The position numbers were made by a program, and so were the translations under genes. From Alphaproteobacteria bacterium (GTDB lineage: Bacteria; Pseudomonadota; Alphaproteobacteria; ATCC43930; CGMCC-115725): a DNA stretch of 64,000 bases. Shown piece by piece: positions 19,004 to 28,611 of the stretch; position 1 is the first letter of the stretch; every line of letters begins with the position of its first letter. Below the pieces are notes generated by a model. That model saw only the letters and a list, made by a program, of their open reading frames with translations. It did not search any database and was not told the origin of the DNA. The stretch spans positions 1 through 64,000 of the forward strand of contig JAFAYW010000183.1 of the NCBI GenBank assembly GCA_019240125.1. The letters are read 5' to 3'.

Positions 19004-20890
19004 CTATTTGGCGGAGGAAGCCTTTGTCACCCCCTGAGTTTCACCCAGTTGAGCCGGCGTCGGGCGCGAGAGTCCGACGGTGCGGCCGGGAAAGCCGGCG
19101 GCATCGAAATAGCTGGTGTCGCCGACCCGCTGTGTTTCAAGGATGGTGCGCAGCCCTTCCTCGGTCGCATCGGACTCAAATCTCTCCCTAGCGGTTTGCG
19201 GCATGCTGCCGCCTGGTATGGCCTCCTCGATAACGCGGCCAACCAATTGCCCCTTATTTGGAAGGTTCAGCTTGAGTATTTGGGCGATTGTTTTGCCGAT
19301 ATCGGCATTGCTGACCGGCGCCTCGTCGACAAAGTGCTGTTGAAAATCCGGCCCAGTCGCCGCCATGAAGTTCATCGTGTCGGCCCGGCTGAACGAGCCG
19401 TGCATGCCCTGGCCCTGCTGCAACCCGGCATCGGCAATCTCCGCCGTGCACTTGACCGGAACGCCGCATCCCGTATCGAACGAGCGAAAATTCACCGCGA
19501 TTGCCGGATGTGGCGTCACCGCCTTGCCGAACAGATTGGCGGCGCTGAGCGGCAACGTGCCGGCCAGCTTGCCCAGCGCATCGTTCACGAAAAGTCCGCT
19601 GACATAATCCTGCGCCTGCAGCGCGGTGACGATGCGCTGCGCCGCCTGCTTGTCGTTGCCCGGCAGGTAGACGAGGTCCGAGCCACCATTCGCCGCCACA
19701 ACGGCTACCGGCGCTTCGGCCGAGGGACCGATCAACCCATTGCCCTTGGCGGGGTGATGGCTCGGCTCAACCCGCGCGTTCTTGGCATCGGGGTCCCATA
19801 GCGGCATGTCGAGTGCGGCGGCGATATCCAGCGCGAGAAACCCGACCGGCAACTGACCTTTGGGTACGTCTGGATAATCGGCCCTGGCAGCGGGGCTGGT
19901 CTGGCTGTCCTTGGCGATTGTCGAAAAGCCGTGATCGGCGGCAATGATCACATCGGTGGTTGCGGCAAGGCCCTGCGCATCGAGCGCTTGCCGCAATTGC
20001 GCGAGATCGTTATCGGCGTTTCTGACTGCCGCCATCGAAGTCGGCCCGTTAATACCCGGAATCAGCTGCCCGGCGCTGTCGCCCTGGAAATGCTGCGTGC
20101 CATCGGGGTCGCGCGACCAGAACACCAAGACGAAGGGCTTGCCGCGCGATTTCAACAGCGGCAGCACGGCACGTGTCGCGACATCGACGAAGTAGTTCTG
20201 CTGTTCGACATTGGCATTCTTTGTACCGGGATGGGTCATGTCGCCCGGCTTGCCGTTATCGCCGCGGCCCGGTGCCTTGTCGGCCAGCCCGGCGGCCGCG
20301 ATCGCCTTGGCAAGTTCGGGCGACACCGGGTGGCCGCCGGCATTGCCGGTGGCGTCATCGATCAGAATGGTCGTGCTGCCATCACGGGCGGTCGGATCGA
20401 AGATATAGGCCGGGCCGATCTTGCCGATCGCCGCAGTGCCGTACCCGGCCTCGCACGCCGCCTGTAGCACCGCCTCTTCATCGAGATAGCTGCCACCGGC
20501 CATATGGTCGTCGACCTCGTCGATAACCTGGTCGTTTTCGAGAAACGGCGTGACGCTGCCGGCCGCCGCTTTGAGAGGAAATCCGGTATAGATCGTGTTG
20601 CTGAAATCGCCGGTGTCGCCAAGATAGTGCCCGGTCGCCATCGCCGAGGCATTTGCCGTCGTAAAGGTCGGGAACAGCGAGTGCGGGTTGGCGAAGTTGA
20701 CGCCCTTGTCACGCACCGCGGCCATCGCCGGCGCGGTCGCCGGATCGACCACAGCCGCACGCAACCCATCGGGTACAAACAGAATGACATTGTGCGCGGC
20801 TGCCGCCGCTGGCGCGGCGCTCTGCGCCATCGCGGGCAGCGGCACGGTTGTCAGCAGCAACGCGGCCAGAAACGAAAACCTACGCAACAT
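19004..20890 (-). CDS. alkaline phosphatase/type I phosphodiesterase family protein
   Basis: 'NVILFVPDGLRAAVVD', 'VIIAADHGFSTI', signal peptide. Confidence 0.8.
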   Translation of the reverse strand: MLRRFSFLAALLLTTVPLPAMAQSAAPAAAAAHNVILFVPDGLRAAVVDPATAPAMAAVRDKGVNFANPHSLFPTFTTANASAMATGHYLGDTGDFSNTIYTGFPLKAAAGSVTPFLENDQVIDEVDDHMAGGSYLDEEAVLQAACEAGYGTAAIGKIGPAYIFDPTARDGSTTILIDDATGNAGGHPVSPELAKAIAAAGLADKAPGRGDNGKPGDMTHPGTKNANVEQQNYFVDVATRAVLPLLKSRGKPFVLVFWSRDPDGTQHFQGDSAGQLIPGINGPTSMAAVRNADNDLAQLRQALDAQGLAATTDVIIAADHGFSTIAKDSQTSPAARADYPDVPKGQLPVGFLALDIAAALDMPLWDPDAKNARVEPSHHPAKGNGLIGPSAEAPVAVVAANGGSDLVYLPGNDKQAAQRIVTALQAQDYVSGLFVNDALGKLAGTLPLSAANLFGKAVTPHPAIAVNFRSFDTGCGVPVKCTAEIADAGLQQGQGMHGSFSRADTMNFMAATGPDFQQHFVDEAPVSNADIGKTIAQILKLNLPNKGQLVGRVIEEAIPGGSMPQTARERFESDATEEGLRTILETQRVGDTSYFDAAGFPGRTVGLSRPTPAQLGETQGVTKASSAK

Positions 20891-20987
20891 CTCGACGCCT
20901 CACCCGGGAAACCGCCGGCACCCTAACCCGCTTCCCGGATGGAATTGTGACAATCCGCCGACAAAGTGGAGCCGGCGGCGTCTGTCG

Positions 20988-23318
20988 CTACTGCGACAGG
21001 CGCAGATGAATGATCGAGGCCGCGATCGACTGGAACGCCGTATCGATAGTGGCGGGTGTCGCCTTATAATAATAGTTGGGATTACTCGCGCAGTTTTGCA
21101 ATTGCGAGTTGTTCTGCCCATCATAACCAAGACCAATCGTATAGACAATAATGCCGGCGTTATTCATATTTGTACAGAGCGTCGCGAGCCGCGTTGCCAG
21201 GTTTGCTGGCGCATTGTTGTAGTTCGTTGTATTGATCTTGCCGTCGGTAATTGGACCGAGGCCCGTGTACTCGCCGCCCGTTACCCACTCCTCGGTTCCG
21301 TCGGTCATTAGCACGACGATCTTCTTCCAGCCGGTGTTCGTAGCGGTCGAATAAGTCAATGGGTGACCGTTATTCGCGGTGAATGGCCCGTTCGGGTCCA
21401 ATGTCCGCCAGCCCCAGGCCATTCCGATATGAACCTGCGTGCCATCGGCATCGCGCGGCCACATATTGTTGATCGCTTGGTTGACCTGAGCGAGGCCGCC
21501 ACCCGAAGACTGGTCGGTGATGTCCTGCAGCGACAACATCGGCGCCGGACACCCCTGGTTGGGACCCGGCAGGCTATCATAGGAGCCGACGCTGCCCTGA
21601 GCCTCGCCGGCGTAACTCTGGTACTTGATGCTGCCGGACGTTTGCGATGACCAACTGTTGACGTTGCCGGAGAAGCTGTTCGGATCGCTGCTCGATAGCC
21701 ACCATAAGGGATACCATTGCATACCGGCGATCGGCGCCTTTGTGTCCGGGTCGGCACCCGAACTGCCGTAAGGGATAACCCCTGACACACCCGTATTTTC
21801 ATCGGAACTGGTGGGTTCCACGACGCAGCCACCCCAACCGGCGGTCACCGCGCCACTCGATGTCATCGCCGGCGCTGCGTTGTTGTATGCGGCATCATAG
21901 TTGACTGGATTGTAGAAGCTGAAGTTCTGGTAGCTCGCCGTCGCCGTCGCCGCCTTACACAAGGTGATCGAGGTTGTGCTGTTCACGGTTTGAATGGCGT
22001 CGTAGGCCGGGATACCGTTTCCTGTCACCACCATACCCGCAGCAAGCGTGCTACTCGGATTCGACGTAAACGTCACCGTCGTGCTGCCGCTGGTGGTTGA
22101 GGCACCGCCCTCGTTAACCTTAAAAGATTGGCTAGTGAGGGTAGAGGAATTGGTTGTCTTTGTGCTGATTGTTATTTGCGTGGTGGAATTAACCGCTGTT
22201 ATGTATGCACCACTTGGTATATTGCTATTCCCCGATAGGGTCATTCCAGTTAGCAAGCCGGAAGTGTTCGGACTGACGCTCGTGATCGTAGTGGTCTTCG
22301 CGCCGAGGGTTCCCTTCAAGCTTGTTTGTTTATCGGTGGCCGACGAAGTTGCTGCCGGCGAGGCTGTACCATCATAGATGACATTGCCACGATCGTCGGT
22401 GAAATCGCCGCTGCAGCTATCCTGTGTTATGTTTGTACAATTCGTCGAATTCGTCGTACAGTTGAATGCCTGACCGACATTGACCGTTGTCACATACGGC
22501 ACAATGGACATGTACAATGATTTTGGGCCGGGCGCGGCGATTTGTAACGTCTGCACAAAATCCTGCGCCGCCTTGATAAGCGTGCAAATACGACTTGGAT
22601 TGGTGCTCGTGGCAATATTGGCGCAATTGCCGCCGCTACTGGGCGGATTGGTCGAATCTACGGAGCCGCAAGGGCTGTATAACGGGCCCGTCGCCGCGCC
22701 ATTGCAAAGCATCGAGCCGGTATTGTCGAGCACGACGGCGACTTCCATGCCAGGAAACTTGGTGATCTGCGAGGTCACCGTGACGTTAACGGGATTAACC
22801 TGATAGCTCGAGAATCCCGGCAAGACCGACAATATCGGCATGAAAATCGTGTTCAGCTGGGCCGTGGCCTGAAACGTGACCGTCGCGCCGGTGATCGGGT
22901 CCGGTGAGTTTGGTGCGACACCAAGCGAGGTGACCGTCTCGCCCGCCACGGTCGAGTTACACGAAGTCACGGTCGTGCCGCCCGCGACCGACCTGCAGTA
23001 ATTATTGTAGAAATAATTGTTCAAGGCGGTCGTCAATGCCGACGAGGTCTGGTTACTCTGTGACCCGACATCGAGCGCCGCGGCATCGAGGGCGGCGCCG
23101 AGCCGCGTCTTCACCATGTATATCCGGGTCACGTCCATCGCGATGCCGGCGGCGACGATCACCGGCACCGCCGCCAAGCCAAAAAGCAGCGCCACATTGC
23201 CGTCGCGCCGCCGCATGATCGCCCACAGAGTGCCCAGCATAGCGTTTACTGGCCCCATAAAGAGATGACCGGCAAACAAATGGCTGGCAAACAGATGAAA
23301 TGCGCGTCTCATCGGCAA
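20988..23318 (-). CDS. TadG-like protein with vWA domain carrying an inserted repeat region
   Basis: 'RRRDGNVALLFGLAAVPVIVAAGIAMDVTRIY' TadG N-terminus; MIDAS-like 'VVLDNTGSM'; 'VVLMTDGTEEW'; insert between them. Confidence 0.8.
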   Translation of the reverse strand: MPMRRAFHLFASHLFAGHLFMGPVNAMLGTLWAIMRRRDGNVALLFGLAAVPVIVAAGIAMDVTRIYMVKTRLGAALDAAALDVGSQSNQTSSALTTALNNYFYNNYCRSVAGGTTVTSCNSTVAGETVTSLGVAPNSPDPITGATVTFQATAQLNTIFMPILSVLPGFSSYQVNPVNVTVTSQITKFPGMEVAVVLDNTGSMLCNGAATGPLYSPCGSVDSTNPPSSGGNCANIATSTNPSRICTLIKAAQDFVQTLQIAAPGPKSLYMSIVPYVTTVNVGQAFNCTTNSTNCTNITQDSCSGDFTDDRGNVIYDGTASPAATSSATDKQTSLKGTLGAKTTTITSVSPNTSGLLTGMTLSGNSNIPSGAYITAVNSTTQITISTKTTNSSTLTSQSFKVNEGGASTTSGSTTVTFTSNPSSTLAAGMVVTGNGIPAYDAIQTVNSTTSITLCKAATATASYQNFSFYNPVNYDAAYNNAAPAMTSSGAVTAGWGGCVVEPTSSDENTGVSGVIPYGSSGADPDTKAPIAGMQWYPLWWLSSSDPNSFSGNVNSWSSQTSGSIKYQSYAGEAQGSVGSYDSLPGPNQGCPAPMLSLQDITDQSSGGGLAQVNQAINNMWPRDADGTQVHIGMAWGWRTLDPNGPFTANNGHPLTYSTATNTGWKKIVVLMTDGTEEWVTGGEYTGLGPITDGKINTTNYNNAPANLATRLATLCTNMNNAGIIVYTIGLGYDGQNNSQLQNCASNPNYYYKATPATIDTAFQSIAASIIHLRLSQ

Positions 23319-23326
23319 CGGGGCTC

Positions 23327-23920
23327 TCAGGGACAGACGGAGTTAGTATTCATCGTCGTCGGCACGCAGGTTACATAGCGCGGACGGTTGAATGCCGATT
23401 CGTACAAGGTGAAACTCTGGCTCAGATAATTCGAGATCGGCGAGGTGTAGGGATAGGTCAGCTGCACGACGATGACGCTATCCGACGAACCCGCGGTCGC
23501 ATTCCCCAGGCTTGCTGCGTTGACACCGTTAGGCAGAGTCGCGATCGTAAGCGGGGTGGCGCTGTTAACCTCATAATGCCAATCGATTTTCGCCGACCCG
23601 GTGTTGTAGGTAACGCTAGCATAAGCGATCTTGAGGCCGCTGGTCGACAATGGCGTCATGACCAGATCGACCGCGGCGCTTATATAGGTAAAATCGGCTG
23701 CCGCCAGAACCGTACTCACATTCGTTTGTGCGACGAGATCGGCCGCCGCTTCCGCCGCCGCTTCAAGCTTCAAATACGTCAGTAGCAGATAGGATGTCTC
23801 GTAGCTTCCGATAAAGAGGGTAAACAATACCGGCAATAACAGGGCGAACTCGACCGCCGCGATACCTGCGCGGTCGCCAACGAGCCGCGTGGTCGCGGCG
23901 AGCATGCGGCAAGTCTTCAT
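23327..23920 (-). CDS. TadE-family pilus assembly protein
   Basis: 'DRAGIAAVEFALLLPVLFTLFIGSYE' TadE N-terminus. Confidence 0.85.
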   Translation of the reverse strand: MKTCRMLAATTRLVGDRAGIAAVEFALLLPVLFTLFIGSYETSYLLLTYLKLEAAAEAAADLVAQTNVSTVLAAADFTYISAAVDLVMTPLSTSGLKIAYASVTYNTGSAKIDWHYEVNSATPLTIATLPNGVNAASLGNATAGSSDSVIVVQLTYPYTSPISNYLSQSFTLYESAFNRPRYVTCVPTTMNTNSVCP

Positions 23921-24606
23921 GATGATTGCTGCGGGAACGGTTCGTTTTTCATCACGACGGTCGAAAACAGGGTCACAAACCCGGTTCCCGTCGCCGAGCC
24001 GTTCTGGCTACCCGTTCCGACCCAGCAATTACCCCCGGGCGTCAGGCAGGCACTCACCCAAGGCACGATAAACTGGTAAGGATAGCTGACCTGCACCGCG
24101 ACGATATCGGTTCCCTGACCCGAGCTGAACGGGCATTGAGTGCCAAATCCCGTGGCGTTCGCATTGTAGGTGCAGGGCGAAAACGAGATGTTGCCGAAGT
24201 CCGCGTTAGAGGAGGAGTAGCTATTAACCTCGAAGAGCACGCTGGCTTGGCAGGTTGACGTGCTCATGATCGAGCTGAGATCGTAGCAGAGACAGGCTTG
24301 AAAGGCCGAAATCGGGCTGCCTGATTGCGGACCGCACCCTGCGCTGGTGCCACTCTGTTCGGCTTGCCCGGTGCGGATCAACCGGGAGGCATCGCGCGCC
24401 GCCCCATCCAGCAAGGCTTGTGTCAGCAGCATAAAGCCAAGATCGATGATGCAGAACAGCAGCAGGAAGAGCATCGGCGCAACCAGGCCAAACTCCACGA
24501 GCGTGGCGCCGCGATTGTCGAGGCGACGCGCCAGCCGGGCGGCTCTGGCAAGAGGCCACATGACCGTGCGGCCCATTCGACCCACAGGAGCGATCACGCG
24601 CACCAT
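23917..24606 (-). CDS. TadE-family pilus assembly protein
   Basis: 'NRGATLVEFGLVAPMLFLLLFCIIDLG'; stop/start overlap with downstream tadE. Confidence 0.85.
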   Translation of the reverse strand: MVRVIAPVGRMGRTVMWPLARAARLARRLDNRGATLVEFGLVAPMLFLLLFCIIDLGFMLLTQALLDGAARDASRLIRTGQAEQSGTSAGCGPQSGSPISAFQACLCYDLSSIMSTSTCQASVLFEVNSYSSSNADFGNISFSPCTYNANATGFGTQCPFSSGQGTDIVAVQVSYPYQFIVPWVSACLTPGGNCWVGTGSQNGSATGTGFVTLFSTVVMKNEPFPQQSS

Positions 24607-24905
24607 CTCCCGTGCTGAACCGGCGACTGCTGAACTGGCGACATTGGGGATATCTTGGTCTGGTTGCTCGGCATGCGTGTCACCAATGTGCTACAGCGTC
24701 CTTAATGACCGGTTAAAGGCACCGTAGCCGCCAGTGCAAAGCCCGGACGCACCAGCGTCATATTATCGGGCGCGCGGCTGGTTTTGGCGAGAGATTGAAG
24801 AACCCGCGAAAGCGACGTCAGGCCCGTTGTTCCTTCCCGAGCCCTCTGGCATTCTCACGCCCCGGAGCGCTGCGGGGCGCTCCCCCAGAGGCGAGAGGCG
24901 CAGGC

Positions 24906-25694
24906 ATGGAATTCGGCTCGGGCGGCAGCGGGACGAGGCGCGACACTCCGCGTCAAGCAACGCGCCGGCCGGTCGAGACCCTTGGCATACTGCATCAATT
25001 CTTCGCGACGGGCTCGGTTCCCTGCCCCTATCTGCCAGGCCACGCGGAACGCAAGCTGATCGTCGAACTCGCCGGAAAATCCGCGCCGGGGTTTTATGAC
25101 GAGCTGTCGCGTGCTGGCTTTCGCCGCAGCCATCGTTTCGCCTATCGGCCTGCCTGCCGCGCCTGCGCCGCCTGCGTCCCGGTGCGCATCGATGTCGCCC
25201 GCTTTATGCACAGCCGGTCGACGCGCCGGGTCCGCAACACCAACAATGATCTGTCGCGCCGGATCCTGCCGTCACGCGCCACGCCCGAGCAGTTCGGGCT
25301 GTTCACCGCATACCAGCACTCGCGGCACCACGACAGCGACATGGCCGCGATGAGCTATGGCGATTACCGCGCGATGGTGGAAGACACCGCGGTACGCAGC
25401 GCTCTCGTCGAATTCCGCGAACCCGAAGGAGCGCTCCTCGCCGTATCGCTGTTCGACCGGCTGGATGACGGGGTCTCGGCGGTTTACAGCTTTTTCGACC
25501 CCGCCCTGCCGCGCCGCAGTCTTGGCACCTGGACCATCCTCTGGCTGGTCGAGGAATGCCACCGCCTGGGTCTGCCCTATGTGTATCTCGGCTACTGGAT
25601 CGCCGAGAGCCCGAAGATGGCCTACAAGGTGCGCTTTCCGGCGCTCGAGCGCTTGAGCGACGGAAGCTGGACGCCGTTCGCGATCGATTGTTAG
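24906..25694 (+). CDS. bpt: bacterial arginyl/leucyl-tRNA-protein transferase
   Basis: 'PCPYLPGHAERKL', 'GFRRSHRFAYRPACRACAACVPVRIDVARF', 'YVYLGYWIAESPKMAYKVRFPALE'. Confidence 0.9.
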   Translation: MEFGSGGSGTRRDTPRQATRRPVETLGILHQFFATGSVPCPYLPGHAERKLIVELAGKSAPGFYDELSRAGFRRSHRFAYRPACRACAACVPVRIDVARFMHSRSTRRVRNTNNDLSRRILPSRATPEQFGLFTAYQHSRHHDSDMAAMSYGDYRAMVEDTAVRSALVEFREPEGALLAVSLFDRLDDGVSAVYSFFDPALPRRSLGTWTILWLVEECHRLGLPYVYLGYWIAESPKMAYKVRFPALERLSDGSWTPFAIDC

Positions 25695-25773
25695 AAACAC
25701 ACCAGTATTCGCCCGCCTGCCCGCTTGGCCGGGCCCCCTGTCATCGCCCGTCTGAAGGGAACCCGGCACAGCC

Positions 25774-27138
25774 ATGAGCCTCGGTATGCTTTCGTCGTCG
25801 CTGTTTGGCGACATGTTCGGCACCGCCGCGATGCGCGATGCCTTTGGTGACCTGGCGTTCCTCGCCCGGTGCTCTGAGGTCGAGGCGGCATTGGCGCGGG
25901 CCCAGGCACGCGCCGGCATCGTCCCGCAGGGAGCAGCCGTGGCGATCAGCGAGGCCGCCGCGGCCGTGTCCGCCAACCCGGCCTCGCTCGATCTCGATCG
26001 CCTGAAGCGCGAGACCGAGAATGTCGGCTATCCGATCCTGCCGCTGGTGCGGCAACTGGCCGACCGGGCCGGTGCGGCGGGGCGCTATCTCCACTGGGGC
26101 GCCACCACGCAAGACATCATGGACACCGCCGCGGTGTTGCAGATCCGCGATGGCCTGGCGCTGATCGAAGCCGATTTGACCGCGGTGCGAGGCCACCTTG
26201 CAACGCTGGCGCGGCGCTATCGCGATACGCCGATGGCGGGGCGCACGCATTTGCAGCACGCGCTGCCGGTCTCCTTCGGGTTCAAGGCGGCGGTGTGGCT
26301 CGATGGCTTCGACCGACATGCAGCGCGGCTCGCGGAATTGCGGCCGCGCGTCTTGACGGTGCAGTTCGGCGGTGCCGCCGGGACGCTGGCCTCGCTCGGG
26401 AGCGGCCCGGAAGGGATCGAGTCACGGGTTGGCATGGCCCGGGAACTCGGCCTCGCCGACCCGCCGATCACCTGGCACGTGGCGCGTGACACGATCGCTG
26501 AGACTGTGCAGTTCCTGGCGCTGGTCGGCGGCAGCCTCGGCAAGATCGCGTATGACGTGATGATGATGTCGGCAACCGAGTTCGGCGAAGCGGCCGAACC
26601 GTTCGTCGCTGGCCGCGGCTCGAGCTCGACGATGCCACAGAAGCGCAACCCGATCTCATGCGAATTGATTCTCGCCGCCTCCAAGGCGTTGCGCCAGCAC
26701 GCCGGACTGGCGCTGGATGCGATGGTCAGCGATTTCGAGCGCGCCACCGGACCTTGGCATGCCGAATGGATCGCGCTTCCCGAGAGCTTTGGCTACGCCG
26801 CCGGCGCCTTGCATCAGGCGGCATTCATGCTGAGCGGCCTGATCGTCGATCCGGCGCGTATGCAGCGCAACCTCGAGATGACGCATGGGTTGATCGTGGC
26901 CGAGGCGGTGATGATGGGTCTGGCGCCGCATACCGGCCGCAATGAGGCGCACGACCTTGTTTACGACGCGTGCCGCGCCGCGATCGAAAGCGACCGGCCG
27001 CTCTATGACGTGCTGCTGGAAAGTCCGGAGGTGGCGGGCCCGCTCGGTGCGGAAAAGCTGCGGGCCCTGACCGATCCCGCCAATTACCTGGGCTCGGTAC
27101 CCGCGATGATCGACCGCGTGCTGGCCGGCCGCGGATAA
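25774..27138 (+). CDS. fumarase/aspartase-superfamily lyase (adenylosuccinate lyase / carboxy-muconate cycloisomerase-like)
   Basis: 'GRGSSSTMPQKRNPISCE' signature and 'HWGATTQDIMDTA'. Confidence 0.87.
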   Translation: MSLGMLSSSLFGDMFGTAAMRDAFGDLAFLARCSEVEAALARAQARAGIVPQGAAVAISEAAAAVSANPASLDLDRLKRETENVGYPILPLVRQLADRAGAAGRYLHWGATTQDIMDTAAVLQIRDGLALIEADLTAVRGHLATLARRYRDTPMAGRTHLQHALPVSFGFKAAVWLDGFDRHAARLAELRPRVLTVQFGGAAGTLASLGSGPEGIESRVGMARELGLADPPITWHVARDTIAETVQFLALVGGSLGKIAYDVMMMSATEFGEAAEPFVAGRGSSSTMPQKRNPISCELILAASKALRQHAGLALDAMVSDFERATGPWHAEWIALPESFGYAAGALHQAAFMLSGLIVDPARMQRNLEMTHGLIVAEAVMMGLAPHTGRNEAHDLVYDACRAAIESDRPLYDVLLESPEVAGPLGAEKLRALTDPANYLGSVPAMIDRVLAGRG

Positions 27139-27202
27139 CCGGACCGCTCCGGCGCGGCGGCGACACCGGACGCGGAGCGGGCGGCTCTCTTCAGAAAGAC
27201 GA

Positions 27203-27574
27203 TCAGTCGAAGGAGGCGCGGGTCACGTCGTTCTTACGGTCGTAATGGATCGTGATCTTGTCGACCGAGCACAGATCGATGTCGCTCCAGACCGCGCTGG
27301 AATTATCGTCCGTATAAACGACCTTGAGGTCCCATTTGCAGGTTTTTACCTTAGGGCTGAAATGGATGTTGACCGACTTGCCGTCCTCCAGCACGTCCTG
27401 GCCCATGACGTCTTCCTGCCAGTTATCTGCCTTGGCGGGTGATACATAGACTTCCTTGAGCTCATAGCCGGTGCGATTTATCAGCCGAAAGTCCTGCTTG
27501 GCGTCCTGAGCGTTCGCGGGTGTACCTAAGGCCAAGCCGATCGCCGCTACGGTGCCAAGTATAAACGTCCGCAT
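27203..27574 (-). CDS. hypothetical periplasmic protein
   Basis: ATG at 27574 with signal peptide MRTFILGTVAAIGLALGTPANA. Confidence 0.65.
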   Translation of the reverse strand: MRTFILGTVAAIGLALGTPANAQDAKQDFRLINRTGYELKEVYVSPAKADNWQEDVMGQDVLEDGKSVNIHFSPKVKTCKWDLKVVYTDDNSSAVWSDIDLCSVDKITIHYDRKNDVTRASFD

Positions 27575-27732
27575 TATCTGTCCTCTAACAAAGTGCGAGG
27601 CGGAGTGAGTAGCATTACACGCCATGGTTGCCAATAGCAGTCGCTCAGTTACACATTTCGGTAGCCTCGGCAAAGACTTTGGCGGGTGTCGCGAGGCGAG
27701 AAAACCATCTGAGCCTGTTTGGGAGGCCGAAA

Positions 27733-28596
27733 ATGCCGGTTAGTAAAGATATCGGCATCGCGCGTACCGTCGCTGACTTGCGCCACATGATCGCCGCCTG
27801 GCGTTCGAGCGGCGAGACGGTGGGTCTGGTGCCGACAATGGGCGCCATCCACGCTGGGCACCTCGCGCTGGTCAACGCGGCTCAATCTCAGTGCCACCGG
27901 TGCGTCGCATCGCTCTTTGTCAATCCAAAGCAATTTGGCCCCAAGGAGGATTTCGCCGCTTATCCGCGCTCCGAGGGACGCGACGTCGCCGCCTTTGCCG
28001 AGCGCGGCGTGGACCTCGTCTTTATTCCCGCAGTTGACGCGATGTACCCCTCCGGTTTCGCCACCACCGTGTCGGTGGGCGCCGTCACAGACGACCTCGA
28101 AGGCGCTTTCCGTCCGGGGCATTTCGAAGGGGTCGCGACGGTCGTCACGAAACTGCTGCTGCAGGCCTTGCCCGACGCCGCCTATTTCGGTGAGAAGGAC
28201 TTTCAGCAGCTGACTGTTGTGCGCCATTTCGTCCGTGATCTCGATATACCGGTGCGTATCGAGGGGGTTGCGACGCTGCGCGAACCCGATGGCCTCGCCC
28301 TGTCGTCACGCAATGTGTACCTGTCGCCGGAGGAACGGCGGATCGCCCCCCGGCTGCATCAGGTCATGAGTGCGTGCGCCACTGAACTGCGCGCCGCACC
28401 GCACGCGCTCGTTGCCGTTTTAGAAAACGGCAGGACGCAGCTTGGCGAGGCGGGTTTCCGGGTCGATTATCTGGAGCTTCGCGCGGCGGACGACTTTGCC
28501 CCCCTCGAGCAGCTCAGCCGCCCGTCCCGTCTGCTGGCGGCAGCCTATCTCGGGCGCACCCGTCTGATCGACAACATTCCGGTGGTGCCTGGGTAG
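27733..28596 (+). CDS. panC: pantothenate synthetase
   Basis: 'VGLVPTMGAIHAGHLALV', 'ASLFVNPKQFGPKEDFAAYPR', 'YFGEKDFQQLTVVRHFVRDL', 'LSSRNVYLSPEER'. Confidence 0.95.
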   Translation: MPVSKDIGIARTVADLRHMIAAWRSSGETVGLVPTMGAIHAGHLALVNAAQSQCHRCVASLFVNPKQFGPKEDFAAYPRSEGRDVAAFAERGVDLVFIPAVDAMYPSGFATTVSVGAVTDDLEGAFRPGHFEGVATVVTKLLLQALPDAAYFGEKDFQQLTVVRHFVRDLDIPVRIEGVATLREPDGLALSSRNVYLSPEERRIAPRLHQVMSACATELRAAPHALVAVLENGRTQLGEAGFRVDYLELRAADDFAPLEQLSRPSRLLAAAYLGRTRLIDNIPVVPG

Positions 28597-28611
28597 GGCG
28601 GCGAGCGCGAT

